The translations under genes and the position numbers were made by a program. This document shows positions 34,227 through 43,469 of a stretch of 64,000 nucleotides of DNA, piece by piece. The stretch comes from JBMNGW01 sp050950025 (lineage in GTDB: Bacteria; Spirochaetota; Spirochaetia; Sphaerochaetales; Sphaerochaetaceae): contig JBMNGW010000003.1 of assembly GCA_050950025.1 (NCBI GenBank), forward strand, positions 1 to 64,000. Direction: 5' to 3'. Every line of letters starts with the position of its first letter. Position 1 is the stretch's first letter. The notes beneath the pieces are model-generated. The model had not been told where the DNA came from and did not search any database. It saw only the letters and a list, made by a program, of their open reading frames with translations.

Positions 34227-36199
34227 GAGAATTGAAAATGCGCATTGACCAGTGGGATCAGGCTTTAGCCTTGCTTCCCGATGCCCTTTTTTTAGAATTA
34301 ATACGCAACTATATTGGGAAAGTTGAAACACCTTTTCATAAGCCAATTGTTAATAAAACAATTGGCAACATTGTTTAACAATGACGAATTTCAACAACGA
34401 GTTTTGGCATCATTAGGCCCTACCGATATTTTCCTTCTTAGTGCTGTGGCACTCTTAGGCGGTATGACTCAGCAGCAAATGAGCACACTTTTGCTACCGG
34501 CATACCAATTATGCCAATGCTTTGCAACAAGTACTTAACATGCAAGAGCGCCTGTTAGTTGATCCTCATCCCCAGCAAGCCGAGTCGATGATTCTCAATC
34601 CCCTTTTGCATGATCTGTTGGGTAAAACAAGTCCTTGATGTCTCTTCTTTGCTCCTTGATTTACCCCAAGAGGAAGAAAAACCTCGTTACATATGTGTGG
34701 GAGTTGAAAAGAAGCTGTTACGGGGGCTTAATGAGCCTTCATATCCATGCCGATATCGGTCGAGGAGGAAAACTGCTCGTCAGCCGGTTTGCCAAAGACG
34801 TTTTTGCTTTTGAAACAGAAGAGCAGCTGGAGAAATTAAATCTCTACAATCGCCTCTTATTTGCCGAACAAGCTCTTAAAGCTCAAGGTAAGAAAATTAG
34901 TGTCGATATCAAACAGATGGGACGTCTTTTAGCGCTGCCGCTTAAAGAGCTTGAGTATAGACTTTTCACCTACGGCTTTGAGCTTTTGATGCCCGATACA
35001 GAACATGAGGAAAATCAGAGAATTTTATACCTTTTTAACCCACTTTATTGAACAATTGCCCATAACGCAAACAAATCAACTTAAGCGTATCTCATTGCTA
35101 TGCGGCTTTAAAGCGGGAATTGAAATTCAACAGATGGAGAACCTGCTACAGCTGTATGATGCAGTTGGTATCCAAAGTGCGCTCCAAAAGGCTTCTCCGC
35201 CTGAGTTACAACCAACAATTGACAGCGACTTCTCTCTTTCGTACAGCCAAGATCTCTCAGTTGCCTCTGATTTAGATATTCTGCACTGCATTGCTTTAGT
35301 CACAAAAGTTGATGTGGTGGCCACCTATGAGATAAATAAATCGAGTGTTTGCAAAGGGTTTGATTTAGGATTCTCTGTTGAACAAATCAGTAGCTATTTA
35401 CACCATATTGCCTCAACCCTTCCCCCCTCTTTACAAGAAAACCTTCTTGCTTGGCGCCAAGAATTTAGTTCCATCAGCATGTATGACGGCATTCTTATGA
35501 AAACCGACCAACGCTTGGGGCGCATTTTTAAAGCCTTGCCCTCCTTACAGCCCTACATTGTTGCCCTTGTTGATGAGAATTTGTTTTTAATGAGCCGTAA
35601 AGAGGAACAGAATTGGCGTTTAGTCATTAAGGCAGCCGGAGTGGGAGAGTTGCCCACAAGCATCAGTGAACCGCTTAAGCAAGAAGAGGAGGTTGCCCCC
35701 CCTGTTGCTCCTAGCACCATTGTTGACACAGTCGATTTTGGGCCCTCTCTCTTTAAAACTCGAGCAGGTGGCAGAAAACACCAGTGATGCGATTAAAAAA
35801 GAGCTAAAAGCTGTTATTTATTCTAAAGGGTTATCAAAGGTGCAAAAAGAGGAACTGTTGGCCAGAGTGGAACAGAACGCTGCTTCTTGCTTGTACACCC
35901 AAATAGTTGCTCACAATGCTCCCTCTCAAACTCAAGAGGCCAGCGGCTTTGATTTCCAAGGTAAAGCTAATTTGTGCAAAGGGGCCGTTAACTCCAAAAC
36001 CGATTTAATTGAGATGCATCTGATGCATCCCAACGGAGAGTTAGAAGTGCTTTTGACAGAGATGAAAGAGTTAATTAAAGACAGTGATGAGGTAATGGTA
36101 CGAGTTCACACCCTTCCCGATTCAGTTGAGAAAATCATTGCCCTCAATAAAGTCTTTCGCGTGCGCAAAAAACGGCGGTCACTCTTTTTCCAAATCTAG
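34223..36199 (+). pseudogene. Helicase-associated partner protein (Helicase_C_3-like), six frameshifts as read
   Basis: Six reading-frame segments together encode one protein of about 656 residues, typical of the gene found beside bacterial XPB helicases. The start is RELKMRIDQWDQALALLPDA, then a winged-helix-like region. The core around IDSDFSLSYSQDLSVASDLD and VDVVATYEINKSSVCKGFDLGFS resembles the XPB/Ssl2-type Helicase_C_3 domain. The end (about 35.9-36.2 kb, ELEVLLTEMKELIKDSDEV to VFRVRKKRR) looks like a WYL domain. Extra bases are needed out at about 34331-34350, 34489-34492, 34624-34627, 34677-34681 or 34722-34726, 35011-35014 and 35755-35758. Function in DNA repair with XPB is inferred. 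Confidence 0.72.
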
Positions 36200-37639
36200 T
36201 TGCTGTTCCAATCGCTTGGGATAATGGTAACCGGTAAAGGCCTCAAACTGGAGCATTCCTTGGCCGATAAGCATCTGCAGCCCATAGATGAGTGTGCTGC
36301 CCCCCTTTTGAGCTCGCTTAAGCAAAGCAGTTACCCGTGGTCGATACACCAGCTCATACACGATATGAGAAGGTTGGAAGTCAAAGGAGGGAATTGGGTC
36401 GACACCCATATGCTCTCCTTCCATTCCCAATGAGGTTGTCTGGACCACTAAATTAACCTCTGTATACCGATGTGCATGTTCCAAACTATCGTAAGAGGCC
36501 ATAGTCTCATTGGCCAGCTGCTGAGCTTTTTGGGCCGAGCGGTTAAGAATCGTTACTTTGACCCCATGGTTGCGTAAAGCCCAGACAACTGCTCGAGCAG
36601 CTCCCCCTGCTCCAACAACAAGCGCACTTTGGATACTTTGGGTTTCTATAGCATGCTCTAATGGGCGTAAGAATCCGTAATAATCGGTGTTGATACCGCT
36701 AAAAAGTCCCCGTTTTCGTACCACGGTATTGCATGAGCCGATTTGTTTTACTTCGCGCGTAATTTGTCCCAAATAGGGCAATACGTGTTGTTTCAGCGGA
36801 ACAGTCACTGAAAAACCGACAATTTTCAACATCTCTGCTAAAGCAAAAAAGGAGCGCACCGAATCGACTGGGATCGGTACGTAAATGGCATTGTACTTAA
36901 TGCCATGAAAGCCGGTATTGTGAATCTGTGGTGAAAAAGAGTGGAGCACTGGATTCCCTATTAAGGCATACAGGTGGGTTCGCTCATCAACTTGATCAGC
37001 TCGGTAAAGCTCTTTCATCATCCGGGCAGTAATCTGGCCCGGAGCAAGTGGTTTATCGGCACAATAGGTCAACATTGAGCCCATTTTTTTATATAAAATG
37101 CGGGAAGGAAAGCCAAAATCACCCATCCCCAAGACAATTTTCTGGGGCACTGAAGCCAACTCTTCTTTGACTCTAAAAAGGGTAATCAAATCGTTGACTG
37201 AACGCGGAGTGACTGCCACTTTGGGGATGTCACCTGAAGCGGCCATTTTAGCTATCTTGTGGTAAATATCGGCAATGACAGTCTCAAAATTGTGCAATGA
37301 GCGGATAATTGTAATCCCTTTCTCTTTGGCTTGCGCCTCGGCAAGGCTTTTTTTCACATCTTCTTCAAGATCAATATAGGCAAACGAGCCTTCAAGTAAC
37401 GTGCTTAACAAGGCCAAGCGGGAACGTTCTGATTTCTGATATGAGCCGCCGTCACTTTGTCTGCGACAGGTGAGAATGACCGGTAAATCAATCAAAGAGG
37501 GAAATGCAGCGGCTTGATTTAATTCTGATTCTTCAAGCAGATCAACCCGCAATTCAACAATATCGATATAGGGGCGATTGCGTTCAACCTGAAGTAGGTT
37601 CTCTTCGATTGTCGAGCCAGAAAGAACCAAGCATATCAT
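36179..37639 (-). CDS. aroDE: Bifunctional 3-dehydroquinate dehydratase / shikimate dehydrogenase
   Basis: A fusion of type I dehydroquinase (residues 1 to about 215) and shikimate dehydrogenase (about 218 to 486). The AroD part has VELRVDLLEE, RSLHNFE and the Schiff-base Lys in IPKVAVTPRS. The AroE part shows IGNPVLHSFSPQIHN, SVTVPLKQHVL (catalytic Lys), NTDYYGF, the NADP loop VVGAGGAARAVVWAL and LNRSAQKA. Together they catalyse the third and fourth shikimate steps. The start is the ATG after CGGAGG; 46 further in-frame codons upstream lack homology. It converges on the helicase partner with a 21-base overlap. Confidence 0.95.
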   Translation of the reverse strand: MICLVLSGSTIEENLLQVERNRPYIDIVELRVDLLEESELNQAAAFPSLIDLPVILTCRRQSDGGSYQKSERSRLALLSTLLEGSFAYIDLEEDVKKSLAEAQAKEKGITIIRSLHNFETVIADIYHKIAKMAASGDIPKVAVTPRSVNDLITLFRVKEELASVPQKIVLGMGDFGFPSRILYKKMGSMLTYCADKPLAPGQITARMMKELYRADQVDERTHLYALIGNPVLHSFSPQIHNTGFHGIKYNAIYVPIPVDSVRSFFALAEMLKIVGFSVTVPLKQHVLPYLGQITREVKQIGSCNTVVRKRGLFSGINTDYYGFLRPLEHAIETQSIQSALVVGAGGAARAVVWALRNHGVKVTILNRSAQKAQQLANETMASYDSLEHAHRYTEVNLVVQTTSLGMEGEHMGVDPIPSFDFQPSHIVYELVYRPRVTALLKRAQKGGSTLIYGLQMLIGQGMLQFEAFTGYHYPKRLEQQLDLEKE

Positions 37640-37759
37640 CTCAAAGAGCCTCCGATGGCACAGAAGCCGGTTGCATCCCGCCTCTGGGTTATGGTACCTT
37701 TCATCATACTCGCAACACGACGAAGGTGCAATAAGCCACCATTTTGGAGCTGTACAAAG

Positions 37760-39678
37760 ATGCTTCAGGTACAACAAGTTTCATTAGCATACGGGGAGCG
37801 CGAACTGCTCAAAGACGTAAGTTTTACCCTACCCAAAGGAGTTCGTGCTGCCTTAGCCGGAGCCAACGGCAGCGGCAAGTCTACCCTATTGCAAATCATC
37901 GCCTCTCTGATCCCCCCTGACAGTGGCTCAGTAGTCCACTCGTCTGCCTTACGCCTTTCGTATTTGAAACAGGCAGGGGTGTATCACGTTGGGACGACTC
38001 TCTTTGAAGAGGTCAAAAAAGGATATGATTATCTGCTTCCCCTATTGGAACAAAAAAGAGAATTAGAAGAGGCATTGCATCACGGTAGCAAAGAAGAGGC
38101 ATTACTGCATCAGCTGCACGCTGTACAAGAGCAGCTGCTACAAAGTGGTTATTGGGACCAAGAAGCCCGCATTGATTACATTCTTAAGGGATTGGGGTTT
38201 GCCAAAGGAGATGGTAAGCGCAACTGCGAAGAATTTAGCGGCGGTTGGCAAATGCGTATTGCTTTGGCCAAGGTGCTCATCGAAGATCCCGATATAGCGT
38301 TACTGGATGAGCCGACTAACTACCTCGATATAGAAGCTCGCATCTGGCTTCGTTCCTATTTAAAACAATTTGCCGGCTCAATCATTATCGTCTCTCACGA
38401 CCAAGATTTCCTTGATGAGACTGTCACTGAGGTGTATGAGCTTTTTTTAGGACAATTAAAGCGCTACAGCGGCACATACAGTTCGTATCTCATTCAGCGC
38501 CAAGCTGAATTGGAGCAATTGGAAAAAGCTTATAAACAACAACAAAAAGAGCTGCAGCGCACCGAACAATTCATTCAGCGCTTTCGCTACAAAGCCTCCA
38601 AAGCCCGCCAAGTGAAAAGTCGGGTTTTGATGATGGAAAAAATAGTTCCAATTGAAATCCCACCCCATTTAAAACAGATCTCTTTTAATTTCCCCTCCCC
38701 CCCTCCAAGTGGCAACGATGTGCTGGTTGTCGATAACCTAGGCAAATCATATGGTGAGCACCAGATTTTCAAGAACTTGAGCTTTTTTGTCAATAAAAAA
38801 GATCGCTTAGCTGTTGCCGGGCGAAACGGAGCCGGTAAATCGACGTTACTGCGCCTGTTAGCCCAAGCAGAAGCCTCTTTTAGTGGAAACATCACCTACG
38901 GCTCTAATGTAAAAATTGGGTATTTTGCTCAAAATACGGAAGGAACTCTTAATCAACAGAACACGGTTTTAGAAGAGGTAGAAGCTGTAGCTGACACTGC
39001 CGATATCCCTTCGTTAAGAAACCTTTTAGGCTCCTTTTTATTTAGCGGCGATGATGTTGATAAAAAAGTCTCGATTCTCAGTGGTGGAGAACGAAGTCGC
39101 TTAGCATTGGCTAAAATCCTTTTGCAGCCGGCTAATTTGCTCATTTTAGATGAACCGACGAACCACCTCGACATTTTTTCGATGAATGTGCTACTTAAAG
39201 CCATCTCTAGGTACCAAGGGACTGTTATTTTTGTCTCTCACGATACCCATTTTATTAACCATCTGGCAACACGCATTCTTTATCTAAGTGATCAAGAGCC
39301 CCTCTTTTTTGAAGGTGATTACTCTTATTTCTCTTGGAAATTAGAGCAATTACAAGCCCAAGAAAAGACCATTGAACTCCCTAGTAAACAGGAAACCAGT
39401 GTCAACTCCCTCTCCTACAAAGAGGCCAACCGCCTTAAAAATAGGCTTCAAAATATCGAAAAAGAGCAACAAGAGCTTATTAGCTCTCTTGAAGAGATTG
39501 AACATGAGCTTGAAGAGGTGTTGCAGCAAATGGCTCATAAAGAGAATTACAGCTCAGAAAGTGCAATCACAGCATTGGTTGCCAAAAAAAGGAGCTTGAA
39601 CAAAAAAGAGCCGATAATGAAGAGCTATGGTTTGTCCTTGGTGAAGAGAAGGAAAAGGTGCATGAATCCCTGCTCTAA
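37760..39678 (+). CDS. ABC-F family ATPase, frameshifted near its end
   Basis: A soluble ABC-F protein with two ATPase domains and no membrane segments; the family acts on ribosomes. Domain 1 has ANGSGKST, FSGGWQMRIALA and LLDEPTNYLD. The linker region is YKQQQKELQRTEQFIQ. Domain 2 has GRNGAGKST, LSGGERSRLALA and LILDEPTNHLD. A C-terminal coiled coil follows. At A7 (39584-39590) the frame slips; with eight A the coiled coil continues (ELEQKRADNEELWFVL) and ends at TAA 39676-39678. As read, the frame instead runs into maf. The start is ATG after TTGGAGC. Assignment to an Uup/EttA subgroup is not secure. Confidence 0.87.
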
Positions 39679-40270
39679 TCACCAATTGGGCACACTGTTG
39701 CCAACGGTTATGTTGGCTTCAGCTTCCTTAGGACGCTTACAGCTGCTTCGCCAAGAAGGCTGCACCGTTATTGTGTGCCCCACCCAATGTGATGAAAAGC
39801 ACAGTTTATCAAGTGCAAAAGAGGCAACTCTTCTCCTTTCCAAACGCAAAATGGGAGCTTTTTTACAACAAAACCCCTTGCCCCTCTACCCTGTTATCAG
39901 TGCCGACACCATCGTTTCATTACATGACAACCAGCTGGGAAAACCAGCTAATCGTGCTGATGCTTTTGCTCAAATACAGCTACTGGCAGGTACCACCCAT
40001 GCCGTGTATTCGAGTTTTTGTCTCTATCTACCGCTATTAAAACAGAACTTTTGTGGTACCGATACAGCCTTGGTTACGTTCAAATCTCTTACCAACTCAG
40101 AGATCAATACATACCTTGATGCCAATCAATGGCAACAAGCAGCAGGGAGCTATCGTATCCAAGGACTTGGCGGTAGCCTTATAGAGGCAATATCGGGGTC
40201 ACATAGCACCGTTGTGGGGTTGCCTCTACAGGCAATTTCTGCCATATTAAGTGCACTGGAGTGTCGTTGA
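39662..40270 (+). CDS. maf: Maf-like nucleotide pyrophosphatase
   Basis: A Maf/YhdE-family protein of 202 residues that hydrolyses non-canonical or methylated nucleoside triphosphates. Present are LASASLGRLQLL at the start, SADTIVSL, LGKPANRADAFAQIQLLAG and AAGSYRIQGLGGSLIEAISG. The first motif deviates: the normal SASPRR reads SASLGR, so the Pro and one Arg are lost, and the usual EVDE reads QCDE. The ATG overlaps the corrected end of the ABC-F gene by 17 bases. As read, maf is in frame with the ABC-F gene because of the A7 slip; I regard that fusion as artificial. Confidence 0.82.
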   Translation: MNPCSNHQLGTLLPTVMLASASLGRLQLLRQEGCTVIVCPTQCDEKHSLSSAKEATLLLSKRKMGAFLQQNPLPLYPVISADTIVSLHDNQLGKPANRADAFAQIQLLAGTTHAVYSSFCLYLPLLKQNFCGTDTALVTFKSLTNSEINTYLDANQWQQAAGSYRIQGLGGSLIEAISGSHSTVVGLPLQAISAILSALECR

Positions 40271-40310
40271 CCTGCAGAATATCCGCCTTATGGTGAGAAA
40301 TAGCGAAGGG

Positions 40311-40341
40311 GACGGCTTGTTTATGCCTATGCACAGCCGTC
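40311..40341 (+). promoter_or_regulatory. Leader hairpin upstream of rpsB
   Basis: GACGGCT (40311-40317) and AGCCGTC (40335-40341) form a 7-bp stem with a 17-base loop directly before the AGGAGG of rpsB. Ribosomal protein S2 operons are often autoregulated through leader structures. No T run follows, so it is not a normal terminator. A clear promoter in the 83-base gap after maf is not visible. Confidence 0.35.
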
Positions 40342-40353
40342 GCAGGAGGAATT

Positions 40354-41268
40354 GTGTCCGTAGTTACTATGAAAAGCCTGCTTGAGTCAGGCGTCCACTT
40401 TGGTCATCAGACTAAACGTTGGAACCCCAAAATGGCCCGCTTCATTTTTTCTGAACGAAACGGGATTCACATCATTGACTTGCAAAAAACCAGTGCCTGT
40501 ATTGTTGAAGCTTATGAAGCTGCGCGCAAGCAGGTGAAACAGGGCAAGACTATCTTGTTCATTGGTACGAAAAAGCAAGCTCAACAAACCATTGAAAGTG
40601 AAGCTAAGCGCTGTGGCATGCCGTATGTCAACAACCGCTGGCTCGGTGGCATGCTCACCAACTTTACCACAATTAAAAAGTCGATTAACCGTCTGAAAAA
40701 ACTTGAAAAAGAAGAAACTGACGGCACCTTCGATTCCTATACAAAAAAAGAGATTGCTCTTCATCTTAAAGAGAAGAACAGACTCGAAAAGAACTTAGGC
40801 GGCATTAAGGAGATGAAAGATCTTCCCGGCGCCATTTTCATTATTGATACGAAAAAAGAGGCAATTGCTGTTGCCGAAGCCCAACGACTGGGCATCCCCA
40901 TCATTGCCGTAGTCGATACTAACTGCGATCCTACCGGTATCGATTACCCCATCCCGGGAAACGATGATGCTATTCGTGCTATCTCGCTCTTTGTTGAAAT
41001 CATTGCCAATGCAGTACTCGATGCCGATAAAGAAGTCGGTATTCAAATTATCGAATCACTGCCTGAGGTAGAGGAAACTGAAGAGCCCGCTGCAAAAAGC
41101 AAAGATGAAGATGATGAAGTTGTCTATGATGAAACAACTGATCTTTCTGATTTCGAAGCTACAGAAGAGCCGGCAGCCGAAGAGCAAGAGGCAGTTCCCG
41201 CTACCAAGAGTGTTAAAATAACTGAAGGTGGCATTGAAGTAGACGAAGAAATTCTCTACGAAGACTAA
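40354..41268 (+). CDS. rpsB: 30S ribosomal protein S2 with acidic C-terminal tail
   Basis: Ribosomal protein uS2 of 304 residues. The family core covers about 1-228: MKSLLESGVHFGHQTKRWNPKM, NRWLGGMLTNFTTIK, PGAIFIIDTKKEAIAVAEA and DYPIPGNDDAIRAISL. Beyond it is an acidic tail of about 70 residues rich in Glu and Asp (DEDDEV, EEPAAEEQE). The start is GTG preceded by AGGAGGAATT, matching the family N-terminus. It heads rpsB-tsf-frr-uppS-cdsA-dxr-rseP, an order shared with treponemes. Confidence 0.98.
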   Translation: MSVVTMKSLLESGVHFGHQTKRWNPKMARFIFSERNGIHIIDLQKTSACIVEAYEAARKQVKQGKTILFIGTKKQAQQTIESEAKRCGMPYVNNRWLGGMLTNFTTIKKSINRLKKLEKEETDGTFDSYTKKEIALHLKEKNRLEKNLGGIKEMKDLPGAIFIIDTKKEAIAVAEAQRLGIPIIAVVDTNCDPTGIDYPIPGNDDAIRAISLFVEIIANAVLDADKEVGIQIIESLPEVEETEEPAAKSKDEDDEVVYDETTDLSDFEATEEPAAEEQEAVPATKSVKITEGGIEVDEEILYED

Positions 41269-41286
41269 TGATACAAGGAGTTTACT

Positions 41287-42129
41287 GTGCAAATTTCTGC
41301 TGAAATAGTAAAAAAACTACGCGACGCCACAGGTGCGGGAATGATGGACTGCAAAAAGGCGTTGGTACAAGCTGAAGGCGATTATGCCAAAGCTGAAAAA
41401 ATTCTTAAAGAGATGGGTCTGGCTGCCGTTGCTAAGCGCTCCGGAAGAGCTACCAATAACGGTCGCATCTTCACGCTTGTCGACTCTGATAAGGCTGTGA
41501 TTCTTGAAATGGCCTGCGAAACCGACTTTGTGGCCCGTAATGCCGATTTCATTGCTTTGGGCAAACAGTTGTGCCACGACATTATCGAAAATAATTACCG
41601 TGAAATCAACGAAGCCATGCAACAAAAAGTCCTCGATTTGATTACGACCATCAAAGAGAACATGTCGCTGAAAAAGTTTGAAGTAATGGACATTAGTGCC
41701 AACCAACTGGTAAGCCAGTATGTGCACGGTGAAGGGGAATTGGGCGTATTGGTGAAACTTGAAGCCCAGAAGCCCGAAGTCTTGCAATTGCCTGAAGTTC
41801 TTGCGTTTGCCAACGATTGTGCTTTACATGTCGCAGCCTTCTCTCCTCGCTACTTTTCCAAAGAGAATGTCGATCAAGCCTATATTCAAGAGCAGACTGA
41901 AATCTACAAAGCTCAAACCCTCGCTTTGGGGAAACCCGAAAAAGTTACTGAAGGGATTGTGAAAGGGAAGCTTGCCAAGCATCTTGGCGAAATCTGCTTT
42001 TTGCAACAAGGCTTTGTTAAAGAAGATTCCAAGAGCGTTGAACAAGTCTTAGCCGCGCTGGCCAAAGGTGTCGGCTCCGATTTAAGCATAACAGGATATA
42101 CGTTCTATCGTGTTGGAGTTGAAGAATAA
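41287..42129 (+). CDS. tsf: Elongation factor Ts
   Basis: EF-Ts exchanges GDP on EF-Tu. The protein has 280 residues, with the N-terminal TAGMMDCKKAL-type segment (here TGAGMMDCKKALVQAEGDYAKAEKIL) and the TDFVARN motif near 79 that contacts EF-Tu. The C-terminal part includes PEKVTEGIVKGKLAKHLGEICFLQQGFVKEDSKSVEQVL. The start is GTG after AAGGAG, 18 bases downstream of rpsB. Confidence 0.98.
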   Translation: MQISAEIVKKLRDATGAGMMDCKKALVQAEGDYAKAEKILKEMGLAAVAKRSGRATNNGRIFTLVDSDKAVILEMACETDFVARNADFIALGKQLCHDIIENNYREINEAMQQKVLDLITTIKENMSLKKFEVMDISANQLVSQYVHGEGELGVLVKLEAQKPEVLQLPEVLAFANDCALHVAAFSPRYFSKENVDQAYIQEQTEIYKAQTLALGKPEKVTEGIVKGKLAKHLGEICFLQQGFVKEDSKSVEQVLAALAKGVGSDLSITGYTFYRVGVEE

Positions 42130-42146
42130 GCTATTTTCGCCTTATG

Positions 42147-42170
42147 CCGCACGGAATTTTCCGTTGCGGC
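42147..42170 (+). other. Hairpin between tsf and frr
   Basis: GCCGCACGGA and TCCGTTGCGGC form a strong stem of about 10 bp with one bulged T and an ATTT loop. It is followed by TTGTGTTTGG rather than a T run. It may be a weak terminator or an mRNA-processing site that tunes expression between tsf and frr, which lie 60 bases apart. Confidence 0.5.
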
Positions 42171-42189
42171 TTGTGTTTGGAGGTTGTCG

Positions 42190-42744
42190 ATGCAAACAGT
42201 ATTAGAATCGTGTGAATCGAAGATGAAAAAAAGCGTTGGGGCTTTGAATCAGGAATTCAGTGCTTTGCGTACAGCAAGAGCTTCAGCAGCCTTATTTGAT
42301 AAAATTAAAGTTGAGTATTATGGGCAAGAGACTCCCCTTTCTCAAGTTGCCAGTATCTCAGTGCCTGAAGCACGATTGGTGGTAATCCAACCTTGGGATA
42401 AAACGCTGTTAGGACCTATTGAGAAAGCTATTCTCAAAAGCGAACTCTCTTTGAATCCCAACAATGATGGTAAGTTGCTACGCATTAACTTCCCTCCGCT
42501 GACTGAACAAAGACGCAAAGAGTTGGCAAAAGGGGCTAAAGCAACTGCCGAGCAGAGCAAAATTGCCATTCGCAATATTCGGCGGGAGGCTATTGACGAA
42601 AGCAAGCGCTTACAAAAAGCTTCCGACATTTCTGAAGACGAACAAAAGGATCTTGAAAACAAGATTCAGAAGTTGACCGATACCTATATTGCTCAAATTA
42701 CCGACATCGCTGCCGAAAAAGAGAAAGAAATTCTGGAAATCTGA
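42190..42744 (+). CDS. frr: Ribosome recycling factor
   Basis: RRF splits post-termination ribosomes with EF-G. The 184-residue product matches the family along its length: LRTARASAALFDKIKVEYYGQETPLSQVASISVPEAR, then the LNPNNDGKLLRINFPPLTEQRRKEL segment and the long C-terminal helix KKASDISEDEQK-like region. The ATG six bases after GGAGG is preferred over a TTG two codons earlier. Its TGA shares one base with the ATG of uppS. A possible functional partner is the EF-G2-like gene at 11.5 kb. Confidence 0.97.
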   Translation: MQTVLESCESKMKKSVGALNQEFSALRTARASAALFDKIKVEYYGQETPLSQVASISVPEARLVVIQPWDKTLLGPIEKAILKSELSLNPNNDGKLLRINFPPLTEQRRKELAKGAKATAEQSKIAIRNIRREAIDESKRLQKASDISEDEQKDLENKIQKLTDTYIAQITDIAAEKEKEILEI

Positions 42745-43469
42745 TGGAAAGCAGCTCACACCTTCACCCCGAAGCCGAAGGGTATCCTCACCACATCGGC
42801 ATTATCATGGATGGCAACGGCCGTTGGGCTAAAAAAAGGGCCCTTCCCCGCACTGCCGGCCATTACGAGGGGGTGAAGGCTGCCAAACGGGTAACTACCG
42901 AAGCTTCCCGTTTGGGCATTCCCTATCTTACATTTTATGTCTTCTCAACAGAAAATTGGCGCCGACCCGATGCCGAAGTAGCCTATTTAATGAATCTCCT
43001 GAGCACCCGCATTTACAGCGAGCTCGATTTTTATCGTCGCTTGGGTGCCAAAGTGGTTTTTCGGGGGGCCACCGACTTACTCTCTACCGATGCAAAAGAG
43101 GCTATGGCTGCAACTGAAGAGGCAACCAAAGACAACACCCATATTCTTATCACTTTAGCCATTAACTATGGGGGGCAAGATGAAATCATTCGGGCGGTAA
43201 ACCGGTGGCTCAAAGCCACTGAGAAGAAAGAGGAACTAACCTCCACAGCCTTACAACAACATATGGATCTTCCTTTCATCCCTCCTGTTGATTTGATTAT
43301 CCGCTCAGGAGGCGAAAAACGGCTAAGCAATTTCCTTTTGTGGGATGCTGCGTATGCCGAATTGGCTTTCTACGACTCCTTGTGGCCCGACTGGGGAGCT
43401 AAAGAGCTTGTCGCTGCTTGCACCGAATTTGCCAACCGGGAGAGGAAATTTGGAGGGATACCGACTTGA
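42744..43469 (+). CDS. uppS: Undecaprenyl diphosphate synthase
   Basis: A cis-prenyltransferase of 241 residues that makes the C55 lipid carrier for cell-wall synthesis. The diagnostic segments are HIGIIMDGNGRWAKKR near 17 (catalytic Asp), GHYEGVKA, YLTFYVFSTENWRRP, AINYGGQDEI and the C-terminal DLIIRSGGEKRLSNFLLWDAAYAELAF. It overlaps frr by one base and cdsA by four bases, suggesting coupled translation. Confidence 0.97.
   Translation: MESSSHLHPEAEGYPHHIGIIMDGNGRWAKKRALPRTAGHYEGVKAAKRVTTEASRLGIPYLTFYVFSTENWRRPDAEVAYLMNLLSTRIYSELDFYRRLGAKVVFRGATDLLSTDAKEAMAATEEATKDNTHILITLAINYGGQDEIIRAVNRWLKATEKKEELTSTALQQHMDLPFIPPVDLIIRSGGEKRLSNFLLWDAAYAELAFYDSLWPDWGAKELVAACTEFANRERKFGGIPT

Noticed and set aside
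34223..36199. Six separate small genes downstream of the helicase
   Set aside because: Each piece continues the previous one in the next frame without loss of family-like sequence, so they are one broken gene.
31524..36199. Programmed +1 frameshifting as a regulatory system
   Set aside because: The sites share no slippery motif or downstream structure beyond short homopolymers, and they affect unrelated genes; error or recent mutation explains them better.
37655..40270. A single 871-residue ABC-F-Maf fusion enzyme
   Set aside because: The join lies at a homopolymer, and the normal ABC-F end and an overlapping maf start are found when one A is added.
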